Below the pieces are notes generated by a model. The model made no database searches. It was not told where the DNA came from and saw only the letters and a list, made by a program, of their open reading frames with translations. Positions 54,807-62,401 of a stretch of DNA of 64,000 bases are shown piece after piece; within the stretch, counting starts at the first letter, position 1, and the number at the start of each line of letters is the position of its first letter. A program made the translations under genes and the position numbers. The stretch is taken from positions 1 to 64,000 of the forward strand of contig SUZX01000008.1 of NCBI GenBank assembly GCA_015059735.1, in the 5' to 3' direction. The stretch is from Rikenellaceae bacterium. GTDB lineage: Bacteria; Bacteroidota; Bacteroidia; Bacteroidales; Rikenellaceae.

Positions 54807-55319
54807 TTAGTGTTTTTTAGTCTTATTAATATTGATTTCAGCTACCGGCTCTTCCGGAAGGACAATCCAAAGAATAATATATGCCCATAACGAAAGACCG
54901 CCAAACAGGAAAAACAGTAGTGTCAACAAACGAACCATCGTTGCGTCGATCCCGAAAAATGCACCAAGACCGCCGCAGACACCCGCTATCGAGCGGTTGC
55001 TTCGCGAACGATAGAGTTTGCGAATCGGAGAATCGGGTTCGGCCGGTCGGATAGGCTCATCGATCCGCTCACCAAAATCGGAAGGAGCTCCCATTTGGGT
55101 CATAGCCGCACGCACCATTTCAAGAGAGATTACCCGCATGGGCGAAGAGAGCCGCTCCTGAAAGATTTCGGCCATTCGAGCTTCGATATCGGCAAGCGTT
55201 TCATCATCTTCGGGCAGACGACGGCGGATATCCTCAAAATAATCCCGCAAAACATGATAGGCATCTTCGTCGATCGTAAAGGCCCAAGAGCCTATATTCA
55301 CATGAATAGTCTCTTTCAT
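54807..55319 (-). CDS. PspC-domain protein, short form
   Basis: The 170-residue protein has a soluble N-terminal segment (residues 1-100) with the pattern INVGSW..TIDEDAYHVL. A PspC domain follows (RKLYRSRSNRSIAGVCGGLGAFFGIDATMVRLL) with two membrane helices (FFLFGGLSLWAYIILWIVLP). It is the first gene of the PspC-PadR-GIN-PspC operon. The N-terminal segment is related to that of the long PspC protein at the other end of the operon, so the two probably arose by duplication. Confidence 0.88.
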   Translation of the reverse strand: MKETIHVNIGSWAFTIDEDAYHVLRDYFEDIRRRLPEDDETLADIEARMAEIFQERLSSPMRVISLEMVRAAMTQMGAPSDFGERIDEPIRPAEPDSPIRKLYRSRSNRSIAGVCGGLGAFFGIDATMVRLLTLLFFLFGGLSLWAYIILWIVLPEEPVAEININKTKKH

Positions 55320-55372
55320 TTTCCGTAAAGGTATTACAAGGTTCGGTTAATCTTAACAGTATTTTAACACTG

Positions 55373-55406
55373 CAAATATAATACACATTTTAGTATTATG
55401 CAATAC
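55373..55406 (-). promoter_or_regulatory. Promoter and likely PadR operator of the PspC operon
   Basis: On the minus strand TATATTTG (55373-55380) is the -7 element and ATTG (55401-55404, one mismatch) the -33 element, 20 bases apart. A perfect GTATT-N4-AATAC inverted repeat (55393-55406) overlaps the -33 box, where a bound PadR dimer would block RNA polymerase. The operator role is an inference. Confidence 0.5.
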
Positions 55407-55546
55407 ATAGTACTTGTTTTTTGCAGATCAATGTAAACTTTTTTACACTGCGCAAAAATGGCCTCTAAATATCAGCACGTTACAACGCGAAGATAAAGCG
55501 CAAAAAAATATTGGCAAGATTCGAATCGCACCGACAAAGGATAATT

Positions 55547-55577
55547 TTTGTTGTTTTTAATATTTTGCGTTACTTTG
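55547..55577 (+). promoter_or_regulatory. Promoter of zupT and the exchanger gene
   Basis: TTTG at 55547-55550, 20 bases, then TACTTTG at 55571-55577 (one base short of TAnnTTTG). It gives a leader of about 140 bases before the ATG at 55726. Confidence 0.45.
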
Positions 55578-55725
55578 TAGCGACAAATACAAAAGGTGGC
55601 AGACCTTTCGTATATATAAAGGTGCTTATAGCGGAATTACGCAAAACCATCGTATTCCTCTTGTAGACCTTATCATCCACAGTAGAGTCGTTTATAATCA
55701 CTGCTCAATAAAGTTACAAACACAA

Positions 55726-56523
55726 ATGGAAGAAAATATCATCATACCTCTATTATTGACCCTCGGAGCCGGTTTGGCTACGGGAATAGGCAGTGCAATC
55801 GCCTTCATTGCCAAGCGTACCAACAAAAAACTATTATCGTTTTCGCTCGGTCTGTCGGGCGGTGTGATGATTTATGTATCATTTGTCGAATTATTCCAAC
55901 AGGCCAACAACACCTTATCTACCGAATGGGGAGCACAAGCCGGAGGAATTTGGACGGTGGCAAGTTTCTTCACCGGCATTTTGCTGATTGGCATCATCGA
56001 CCGGATGGTACCTTCAATGGAGAATCCCCACGAAGCACACTGTATCGAAGAGATCGAAAAACGACCCCAAAGTACCAAGCTCATGCGTACGGGAATCATG
56101 ACAGCTCTTGTCATCGGAATACACAACTTTCCGGAAGGCATTGCCACTTTCACCTCAGCAATGGACGATCCGGCACTGGGTATAGCAATTGCCATCGCCA
56201 TCGCTATCCACAACATTCCGGAAGGTATTGCCGTGTCAATTCCAGTATATTATGCTACGGGCAGTCGCCGCAAAGCCTTTTTGATGTCGTTGGGATCGGG
56301 TCTTGCAGAACCAATCGGGGCTCTTGCTGCGTGGTTACTGCTCATGCCGCTTATGACCCCGACACTAATGGGATGTATTTTGGCAGGCGTGGCAGGTATC
56401 ATGGTCTTTATCTCAATTGATGAACTGCTTCCTGCCGCCCGCGAATATGGCGAAGCGCACACTTCGATATATGGTGTAGTTGTCGGCATGGCTGTGATGG
56501 CCATAAGTTTATTATGGCTCTAA
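55726..56523 (+). CDS. zupT: ZIP-family zinc/divalent metal transporter
   Basis: A 265-residue inner-membrane transporter with eight hydrophobic segments. Two metal-binding helices carry the ZIP signatures: GIHNFPEGIATF and AIHNIPEGIAVSIP (His-Asn...Pro-Glu-Gly). A GLAEPIGALAAW segment follows. The start MEENIIIPLLLTLGAGLATGIGS matches ZupT of other bacteria, which takes up zinc and other divalent cations. It is followed 22 bases later by a Na/Ca exchanger-like gene in the same direction. Confidence 0.92.
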   Translation: MEENIIIPLLLTLGAGLATGIGSAIAFIAKRTNKKLLSFSLGLSGGVMIYVSFVELFQQANNTLSTEWGAQAGGIWTVASFFTGILLIGIIDRMVPSMENPHEAHCIEEIEKRPQSTKLMRTGIMTALVIGIHNFPEGIATFTSAMDDPALGIAIAIAIAIHNIPEGIAVSIPVYYATGSRRKAFLMSLGSGLAEPIGALAAWLLLMPLMTPTLMGCILAGVAGIMVFISIDELLPAAREYGEAHTSIYGVVVGMAVMAISLLWL

Positions 56524-56545
56524 ACGTATAAATTCATTATTTCTT

Positions 56546-57496
56546 ATGGATATATTACTTCTACTCATCGGATTGGGATTGATTCTTGGTGGAGCGAATT
56601 TTCTGACCGATGGTTCCGCTGCATTGGCTCAACGGTTTCGTGTTCCAGAATTCATCATCGGCCTAACAATTGTTGCAATCGGAACTTCATCCCCCGAATT
56701 GGTTGTATCAGTGCTTTCAGCAATCGCTGGCAAGAGCGACGTGGCAATAGGAAATATCGTTGGATCGAATATATTCAATGTATTCGTTATTCTCGGTATT
56801 TGTGCGTTGGTACGCCCCATGCCTCTTACCACAAGTGTTATCCGTCGCGACATCCCCATCGGCATGCTCGCATCGCTTTTACTGTTGCTGATGGCCTCAG
56901 ATCGCATGTTGCACCTCGGTGAGGTGGACGGAGTGGGACGCATGGATGGTATCATCATGCTGATTCTCTATATCGCACTAATGATCTTCACAATTCGTGC
57001 AGCTGGACGTACAAAGCAAACATCCGACAGCTCCGACAAACCAGCCATGAATATATGGCTAGCAACAATAATGATCATCGGAGGTTTGGCCGGTCTGATC
57101 TTTGGTGGCGAGTTATTTCTCGATAGTGCGACCAAAATTGCCACTGCTTTGGGCATCAGCGAATCGGTAATAGCTATCACATTAGTTGCCGGAGGCACAT
57201 CGCTACCCGAGTTAGCTTCATCACTCGTTTCACTTGTGAAAGGGAAAGCCGACATGGCATTGGGGAATGTCATCGGTTCGAATATCGCAAATATTTTGTT
57301 GATTTTGGGTCTAAGCGGCACAATCAATCCCCTCTCAATGGGAGGGATCACCACCATAGACTTGTTGATGGTCGTATTGTCGGCACTCCTGCTCTTCCTC
57401 GCAGCTTTTACATTCAAACGGCGCGAGATCGACCGTTGGGAGGGAGTACTCTTTTTATTGATCTATGCCGGTTATCTTTGGTGGCTGATCGGATAA
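56546..57496 (+). CDS. Calcium/sodium antiporter (YrbG-like)
   Basis: The 316-residue CaCA-family protein has about ten membrane helices in two inverted repeats. The alpha repeats GTSSPELVVSVLSAIAGKSDVAIGNIVGSNIFN and GGTSLPELASSLVSLVKG...NVIGSNIAN carry the ion-binding Glu and Asn residues. It probably exports calcium in exchange for sodium or protons. It is likely cotranscribed with zupT, forming a cation-handling pair. Confidence 0.9.
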   Translation: MDILLLLIGLGLILGGANFLTDGSAALAQRFRVPEFIIGLTIVAIGTSSPELVVSVLSAIAGKSDVAIGNIVGSNIFNVFVILGICALVRPMPLTTSVIRRDIPIGMLASLLLLLMASDRMLHLGEVDGVGRMDGIIMLILYIALMIFTIRAAGRTKQTSDSSDKPAMNIWLATIMIIGGLAGLIFGGELFLDSATKIATALGISESVIAITLVAGGTSLPELASSLVSLVKGKADMALGNVIGSNIANILLILGLSGTINPLSMGGITTIDLLMVVLSALLLFLAAFTFKRREIDRWEGVLFLLIYAGYLWWLIG

Positions 57497-57680
57497 GTCG
57501 AAGCTTTTACAACTCTTTCAACCACAAAAGCCAATTTATCCGAGGCATCAGACAAACCCAATAAAACATGATGACAGATAGCATGTGGGTATATACTACT
57601 GATTTATATCCTTATATCTCAATATTCCGCATAAACTTTTTATTTTTTACAGATTATGTAATTATTCCAAAGATATTTTG

Positions 57681-57688
57681 TATCTTTG
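57681..57688 (+). promoter_or_regulatory. -7 promoter element for tRNA-Ser
   Basis: TATCTTTG matches TAnnTTTG and lies 9 bases before the tRNA 5' end. No clear -33 box. Confidence 0.5.
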
Positions 57689-57697
57689 CACGCCAAA

Positions 57698-57785
57698 GGA
57701 GAGATGCAGGAGTGGTTGAACTGGCCCGCCTGGAAAGCGAGTAAACGTCAAAAGCGTTTCAGGGGTTCGAATCCCCTTCTCTCCG
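57698..57785 (+). tRNA. tRNA-Ser (anticodon GGA)
   Basis: The acceptor arms GGAGAGA (57698-57704) and TCTCTCC (57778-57784) pair, with discriminator G at 57785. The anticodon loop CTGGAAA carries GGA (57732-57734). A long variable arm (class II tRNA) follows, then the T-arm AGGGGTTCGAATCCCCT. The CCA end is not encoded. Confidence 0.95.
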
Positions 57786-57804
57786 CTTTTATCAATGTAG
57801 TTAC

Positions 57805-57844
57805 AAGACACAGCAGACGACTTTTTTGTCGTCTGCTGTGTCTT
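57805..57844 (+). terminator. Terminator after tRNA-Ser
   Basis: Arms 57805-57821 and 57828-57844 form a perfect 17-bp stem with a six-T loop, followed by a short T-rich tract (TTTGCTC). Confidence 0.8.
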
Positions 57845-57957
57845 TTGCTCTATGTTTGAGTACAAATCCAATAACAAACGAGAGTCCGACTCTTAACACA
57901 TCACATTATTAGCCATCGGGCACTTTTTTTGTTTCACGTACACGAAAATTCGAAACC

Positions 57958-58878
57958 ATGAGCCATCTAAAACCACACCTCGCATTACTGACATGCAACA
58001 TCATTTGGGCGTTGGATTTTCCGTTTTACAACATGATCTTAGGAAAATACATTGCACCAATGGCAATGGTTTCAGCCTCGTTGATCGTCACGGCACTCTT
58101 CTCGTTAATACCGCTGTTGTGGCAACACCCCCAACAGATCGCAAACAGCGACAAACGCAAGTTGATCGGAGCAGCCTTATTAATCGGTGTATTACGCAAG
58201 GTATTCATGATGTATGGCTTATCAAAGACCTCACCAATCGATGGATCAATTATTGACACCATTGTTCCGTTATTGGTATTGATCCTTTCTGTCGCATTAG
58301 GAATGGATCGATTTACCAAACTCAAAATCATAGGTTTGATATTAGGAATGATAGGAGCCATAGCCGTTATTTTTACCGGCATGTCGGCATCTCATCACAC
58401 CTCACATCTTTGGGGCAATCTTTTGGTACTATTCTGCGCCTGCGTAACCTCATTCTATATGGTATGGTTCAAAACGTTGGTTGCAAAATACAGCATTGTC
58501 ATAGTATTACGTTGGATCTATTGTTCAGCAGCCATTATGGCACTACCATTCGGCATCAAAGACCTGATACACACCGACTACGAAACAATCATCCGACACG
58601 CGCTATGGCCCACATTGTTTGTTCTCACCATACCGACCTACATTCCCAATCTGATGCTCAACTATGCACTCAAATCCGTCGCACCCACCGTTTCAAGCAT
58701 TTATACCTACCTTCAACCCGTATTGGCAATTGCCATATCGGTAGCATGGGGATTAGATCGACTACATATCGACACCATTCTTTTTGCCCTGGTAATCTTC
58801 ATCGGGGTAGGTTTGGTATTACGATCCTATACGTTACCTCCCCCTCATCCCTCTCCTCCTATGGCGCATCCGCATTAA
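57958..58878 (+). CDS. DMT-superfamily permease (EamA domains), second copy type
   Basis: A 306-residue inner-membrane protein with ten helices in two EamA repeats. It is distantly similar to the permease at 35105: both have a 'Y-S/T-Y-V/L-Q-P-I/V-x-A-I' segment late in the second repeat and a 'LAKYS-I/L' region in the middle. The C terminus ends in a proline/serine/histidine-rich tail. The substrate is unknown. It is a single gene. Confidence 0.87.
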   Translation: MSHLKPHLALLTCNIIWALDFPFYNMILGKYIAPMAMVSASLIVTALFSLIPLLWQHPQQIANSDKRKLIGAALLIGVLRKVFMMYGLSKTSPIDGSIIDTIVPLLVLILSVALGMDRFTKLKIIGLILGMIGAIAVIFTGMSASHHTSHLWGNLLVLFCACVTSFYMVWFKTLVAKYSIVIVLRWIYCSAAIMALPFGIKDLIHTDYETIIRHALWPTLFVLTIPTYIPNLMLNYALKSVAPTVSSIYTYLQPVLAIAISVAWGLDRLHIDTILFALVIFIGVGLVLRSYTLPPPHPSPPMAHPH

Positions 58879-58920
58879 CCCAACCGACCGCCGGTCAAAA
58901 ATTTCTTATTACCGCAAAAT

Positions 58921-58953
58921 AAAGAAGAGGAGCGTCTTTGCAAACGCTCCTCT
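58921..58953 (-). terminator. Terminator of the rpsF-rpsR-rplI operon
   Basis: AGAGGAGCGT (58926-58935) pairs with 58944-58953 (10 bp). On the minus strand the stem is followed by TCTTTATTTT-like sequence. It lies 22 bases past the rplI stop. Confidence 0.75.
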
Positions 58954-58974
58954 CAGATGAATATAAATTCAAGA

Positions 58975-59418
58975 TTACTCTTCGGCGGCAGTAACCGTAA
59001 ATTTGATCGTAGCCTTAACTGCGCGGTGCAACTTGGCAACAGCCTCATACTCGCCAACAGTTTTAACAGCCTCAACAGTAATATTTTTGCGATCTACAGC
59101 AATACCCTTTGCGGCCAAAGCCTCAGCCAAATCGGCAGCGGTGATCGTACCAAAAAGTTTACCTTCCTCTGCTTTGGCAGCAAGTATCAACGGCAAGTTG
59201 GCAATTGTTTCGGCCAAAGCCTGAGCATCAGCCAAAATTTTGGCATCTTTGTGGGCACGCTGTTTCAAATTCTCAGCCAACACTTTCTTGGCGGAAGCCG
59301 TAGCAGCCTTTGCATAGCCCTGAGGAATAAGGTAGTTGTTTGCATACCCGGGTTTTACGTTCACGATATCGTTGGCGTAACCCAAATTCTCCATATCTTT
59401 GATCAGAATAACTTCCAT
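58975..59418 (-). CDS. rplI: Large-subunit ribosomal protein L9
   Basis: 147 residues. The N-terminal RNA-binding domain has the L9 signature (GYANDIVNVKPGYANNYLIPQGYA). A long connecting helix rich in Ala/Lys and the C-terminal domain (LFGTITAADLAEALAAKGIAVDRKNI) follow. Last gene of the S6-S18-L9 operon, 18 bases after rpsR. Confidence 0.97.
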   Translation of the reverse strand: MEVILIKDMENLGYANDIVNVKPGYANNYLIPQGYAKAATASAKKVLAENLKQRAHKDAKILADAQALAETIANLPLILAAKAEEGKLFGTITAADLAEALAAKGIAVDRKNITVEAVKTVGEYEAVAKLHRAVKATIKFTVTAAEE

Positions 59419-59436
59419 AATCGTCTCCTCCTTTAA

Positions 59437-59715
59437 TTATTTCATGCAATCGGTTACGAAGGGCAAGATGGCGAGGTGGCGAGCACGCTTAACAGCCTGA
59501 GCCACTTTCTTCTGGAATTTCTGCGAAGTACCAGTCAAACGACGGGGCAAAATCTTACCCTGCTCGTTGAGGAACTTTTTGAGGAACTCACCGTCCTTGT
59601 AGTCCACATACTTAATGCCGAGTTTCTTGAAACGGCAATATTTCTTCTTCTTGACGTCTACCGATACGGGATTGAGGTAACGGATTTCCGACTGAGCTTT
59701 GTTCTCTTGTGCCAT
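59437..59715 (-). CDS. rpsR: Small-subunit ribosomal protein S18
   Basis: 92 residues. The S18 core [19 protein letters not shown]...[17 protein letters not shown] is complete. It binds S6 at the 30S platform, which agrees with its position 3 bases after rpsF. Confidence 0.97.
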   Translation of the reverse strand: MAQENKAQSEIRYLNPVSVDVKKKKYCRFKKLGIKYVDYKDGEFLKKFLNEQGKILPRRLTGTSQKFQKKVAQAVKRARHLAILPFVTDCMK

Positions 59716-59718
59716 GGC

Positions 59719-60063
59719 TTACTCCTCCTGTTTGTTAGAAAGTTTTGCACGACGTTTTTCCGAGTACTCTACGGCAAACTTGTCCTGCTTGAAAGTTAAG
59801 AAACGGATAATACGCTCGTCACGACGATATTGTGTTTCAAGCGTGTTGATCAACGAGCCTTCGCCCGTGAACTCTACCAGGAAGTAGAAACCGGTGGTCT
59901 TCTTCTGAATAGGATAAGCAAGCTTTTTAAGGCCCCACGACTCCTTGTTCACGATTTGACCGCCGTTCTCGGTGATAACGCCCTGGAATTTGTCAGCAAC
60001 CTCCTGTACCTGAGTTTCGGACAGAACCGGAGTGACAATGAAAACGGTTTCGTAATTGTTCAT
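59719..60063 (-). CDS. rpsF: Small-subunit ribosomal protein S6
   Basis: 114 residues, starting [16 protein letters not shown] and containing [24 protein letters not shown], the family core. First gene of the operon with rpsR and rplI; a consensus promoter lies 40 bases upstream. S6-S18 binding to an operator in the leader RNA is known in other bacteria, but no such site could be assigned here. Confidence 0.97.
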   Translation of the reverse strand: MNNYETVFIVTPVLSETQVQEVADKFQGVITENGGQIVNKESWGLKKLAYPIQKKTTGFYFLVEFTGEGSLINTLETQYRRDERIIRFLTFKQDKFAVEYSEKRRAKLSNKQEE

Positions 60064-60101
60064 AATGTTTTAATTTGTTTGTTTTACCCTTTTCGGGATC
60101 G

Positions 60102-60133
60102 CAAAGGTACGAAGAATTTATTCAAAAACCAAA
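60102..60133 (-). promoter_or_regulatory. Consensus promoter of the rpsF operon
   Basis: On the minus strand TTTG (60130-60133), 20 bases, then TACCTTTG (60102-60109). It lies 39 bases before the rpsF ATG. Confidence 0.7.
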
Positions 60134-60189
60134 ACTTACGACCTATTTTATCACATTATAGCGCATAGGTTCGAAAAAGAGCAAAAAGA

Positions 60190-60257
60190 AACGACAGCCC
60201 AAGAACTTTAAGTAAAGAAGTGACGCAACTTCACGCAGACTATGAGGGGCTGTCGTT
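60190..60257. other. Hairpin with 11-bp stem and inner stem-loop
   Basis: AACGACAGCCC (60190-60200) pairs with 60247-60257. Inside, GAAGT (60217-60221) pairs with ACTTC (60228-60232). On the minus strand the stem is followed by a T-rich tract (TTTCTTTTTGC). It may be a small structured RNA or a repeat element; no gene on the minus strand runs into it. Confidence 0.4.
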
Positions 60258-60456
60258 ATATATTTATTATAGAGTTCGAAAGTATTGAACTCTGATGCAA
60301 AAATAACAAAAAATATCAAAGTTCATTCATTTGTTGCATAAAAAAAATACAAAAGACATCCCAAAACGACCTTTCACTCTTTTTATCAGTATAACGGAAT
60401 AAACCTACCGATCTCAACCGCAAAGGAGACAATTTCCCTACTCAAAGGAGGAATTT

Positions 60457-60522
60457 ATGAGAATAGGCTGTATTTACGAGTACGGTCTTGCCTGCAATCT
60501 CGCCATTGCTCAATGTCGATAA
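60457..60522 (+). CDS. 21-codon ORF with strong Shine-Dalgarno before uvrC
   Basis: An ATG at 60457 opens a frame of 21 codons (begins MRIGCIYEYG, ends AIAQCR). It is preceded at 5 bases by AAAGGAGG (60444-60451), a near-perfect Shine-Dalgarno, which is rare in this genome type. The ORF ends 38 bases before the uvrC start and overlaps an upstream alternative ATG of uvrC (60513). It has four cysteines and no recognised family. Translation is unproven. Confidence 0.3.
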   Translation: MRIGCIYEYGLACNLAIAQCR

Positions 60523-60560
60523 GCCAGAATTTGCCAATTTTTATTACATTTGCAATTGTT

Positions 60561-62393
60561 ATGGCCGAATTTGAGAACCGTATATCGAAATTAAAAGAGC
60601 AGGTCGCCCTATTACCGCTCAGTCCGGGGGTTTATCAGTTTATAGACCGTACAGGGGTGGTTATCTATGTCGGCAAAGCCAAAAGCCTGCGTAAACGAGT
60701 CTCGTCCTATTTCGTACAAAGCAAAGAGCATAGTGCCAAAGTCCGTGTATTGGTGCGACAAATTGTTGAGATTCGTCACATTGTCGTCGATAGCGAAACC
60801 GATGCTCTACTACTCGAAAACTCGCTCATCAAAACCCTTCGGCCACGCTACAACATCCTACTGAAAGACGACAAAACCTACCCGTGGATCGTCGTGCGCC
60901 GCGAGGCCTTTCCGCGCGTGCAATCAACCCGACAACTCATCCGCGACGGCTCGCAATATTTCGGACCTTACGGCTCGGTGATGATGCAACGCAGTGTTTT
61001 AGAGTTTGTTCGCGAAGTGATTCCACTACGCACCTGCAAACTCAACCTATCACCCGAGCAGATCGCCAAAGGCAAATATACGGTCTGTCTGCAATACCAT
61101 TTGGGCAACTGTTTAGGGCCTTGCATCGGTCAGCAGAGCGAAACCGAATACGCCGCCCAAGTCGATCTAGTCATTTCCGTACTGCGTGGCGACTTGCGCC
61201 CCGTGCGACAATACCTCGAATCCGGCATGGCTCAAGCCGCTGCCGACTTACGTTTTGAAGTTGCGCAACGCTACAAGCAGCGACTCGATGCGCTGGACAA
61301 CTATGCAGGTCGATCGGTGATTGTCAGTGCAAAAATCGTCGATGTGGATATTTTCTCATTGCTTCCCGACGACGATATTGCTTGGTGTAACTTTGTCCGC
61401 ATCCGTCACGGCTCGATTGTCGGAGTGCAGACCGTAAAATTGCAAACCGGTATCGAAACCGATCCGCGCGACATGCTGACGTTGGCAATCCAACACCTGA
61501 TGGAACACACTGCCGACGGCAAATTGGCGCGCGAGGTGATCGTACCGTTCTTACCCTCAACAACACTGCTGTTCGATGGCGTAACTTTCACTGTTCCCAA
61601 ACGAGGAGAGAAACTCGATCTCCTCGAATTCTCGCAAAAAAGTGCCCGCATATACCGCGCTGAGCAGCTGAAAAACCTCGAAATCAAAAATCCGGAACGC
61701 CACACCGAACGGCTGATGGCTGCCATGCAAAAAGAATTACATCTTGATCGAGAACCGCGCCATATCGAATGTTTCGACAACTCCAACCTGCAAGGCACTC
61801 ATCCTGTGGCGTCGTGTGTTGTCTTCCGCAATGGCAAACCTTCACGCAAAGAGTACCGACATTTCAACATCAAGACGGTTGAAGGCCCCGATGATTTTGC
61901 CTCGATGCGAGAAATCGTCTATCGCCGTTACAGCCGCCTCATGGCAGAGGGGGCCGAACTACCCGACTTGATCATTGTGGATGGCGGCAAAGGTCAGTTG
62001 TCAAGTGCTTATGGAGTCTTGTGCGAATTGGGGCTTGAAAAACATATCCCGATTGTCGGCTTGGCCAAGCGCATCGAGGAGATCTTCTTTCCCGAAGACC
62101 CCATGCCCTACTACCTCAGTCGTACGGGAGAGCCTTTGAAGGTAGTTTGTCACATTCGCGATGAAGCGCACCGTTTCGGCATCACGTTCCATCGCCAAAA
62201 ACGCAGTAAAGCTTTTATCAACAGCGAATTGGAGCTGATCGAGGGGATTGGCGAGAAAACCATTCGCACGCTATTGCAACACTTCCGCACCGTAGCGAAG
62301 GTGCAAACTGCCCCCATCGAGGAGTTGACAGCCCTAATCGGAGTGGCAAAAGCCCGCAAAATAAAAGCCTTTTTCAACGAATCCCCCCAATAA
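60561..62393 (+). CDS. uvrC: Excinuclease ABC subunit C
   Basis: Makes both incisions in nucleotide excision repair. It has 610 residues from the ATG at 60561 (MAEFENRISKLKEQV); an earlier ATG at 60513 would add 16 hydrophobic residues and is less likely. Domains are a GIY-YIG nuclease (SPGVYQFIDRTGVVIYVGKAK, near 20-40), a cysteine-containing region (CLQYHLGNCLGPC), a UvrB-interacting region, an RNase H-like C-terminal nuclease (HIECFDNSNLQGTHPVAS, IIVDGGKGQLS) and a terminal helix-hairpin-helix pair (LIEGIGEKTIRTLL). The serine hydrolase gene follows after 8 bases. Confidence 0.95.
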   Translation: MAEFENRISKLKEQVALLPLSPGVYQFIDRTGVVIYVGKAKSLRKRVSSYFVQSKEHSAKVRVLVRQIVEIRHIVVDSETDALLLENSLIKTLRPRYNILLKDDKTYPWIVVRREAFPRVQSTRQLIRDGSQYFGPYGSVMMQRSVLEFVREVIPLRTCKLNLSPEQIAKGKYTVCLQYHLGNCLGPCIGQQSETEYAAQVDLVISVLRGDLRPVRQYLESGMAQAAADLRFEVAQRYKQRLDALDNYAGRSVIVSAKIVDVDIFSLLPDDDIAWCNFVRIRHGSIVGVQTVKLQTGIETDPRDMLTLAIQHLMEHTADGKLAREVIVPFLPSTTLLFDGVTFTVPKRGEKLDLLEFSQKSARIYRAEQLKNLEIKNPERHTERLMAAMQKELHLDREPRHIECFDNSNLQGTHPVASCVVFRNGKPSRKEYRHFNIKTVEGPDDFASMREIVYRRYSRLMAEGAELPDLIIVDGGKGQLSSAYGVLCELGLEKHIPIVGLAKRIEEIFFPEDPMPYYLSRTGEPLKVVCHIRDEAHRFGITFHRQKRSKAFINSELELIEGIGEKTIRTLLQHFRTVAKVQTAPIEELTALIGVAKARKIKAFFNESPQ

Positions 62394-62401
62394 TCCACCC
62401 T

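Larger units (their letters stand above)
55320..55725. other. Divergent control region between the PspC operon and zupT
   Basis: 406 bases without a gene. The minus-strand promoter with its palindrome lies at 55373-55406 and the plus-strand promoter at 55547-55577. The zupT leader of about 140 bases holds an AAAGGT-GGCAG-ACCTTT hairpin (from about 55594). It also has a stretch (about 55613-55692) similar to DNA at 950-1033: both begin AAGGTGCTTATA and end GTTTATAAT. No small ORF was convincing. Confidence 0.5.
60064..60560. other. Divergent region between rpsF and uvrC
   Basis: About 500 bases. It holds the rpsF promoter (60102-60133), an 11-bp-stem hairpin with structured loop (60190-60257), a second hairpin AGAGTTC/GAACTCT (60271-60293), and a 21-codon ORF with a perfect Shine-Dalgarno (60444-60522). 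A -7 element TACATTTG lies right before uvrC (60545-60552). Confidence 0.5.

Noticed and set aside
57662..57877. 71-codon minus-strand frame over the tRNA-Ser
   Set aside because: It is antisense to a clear tRNA gene and its terminator.
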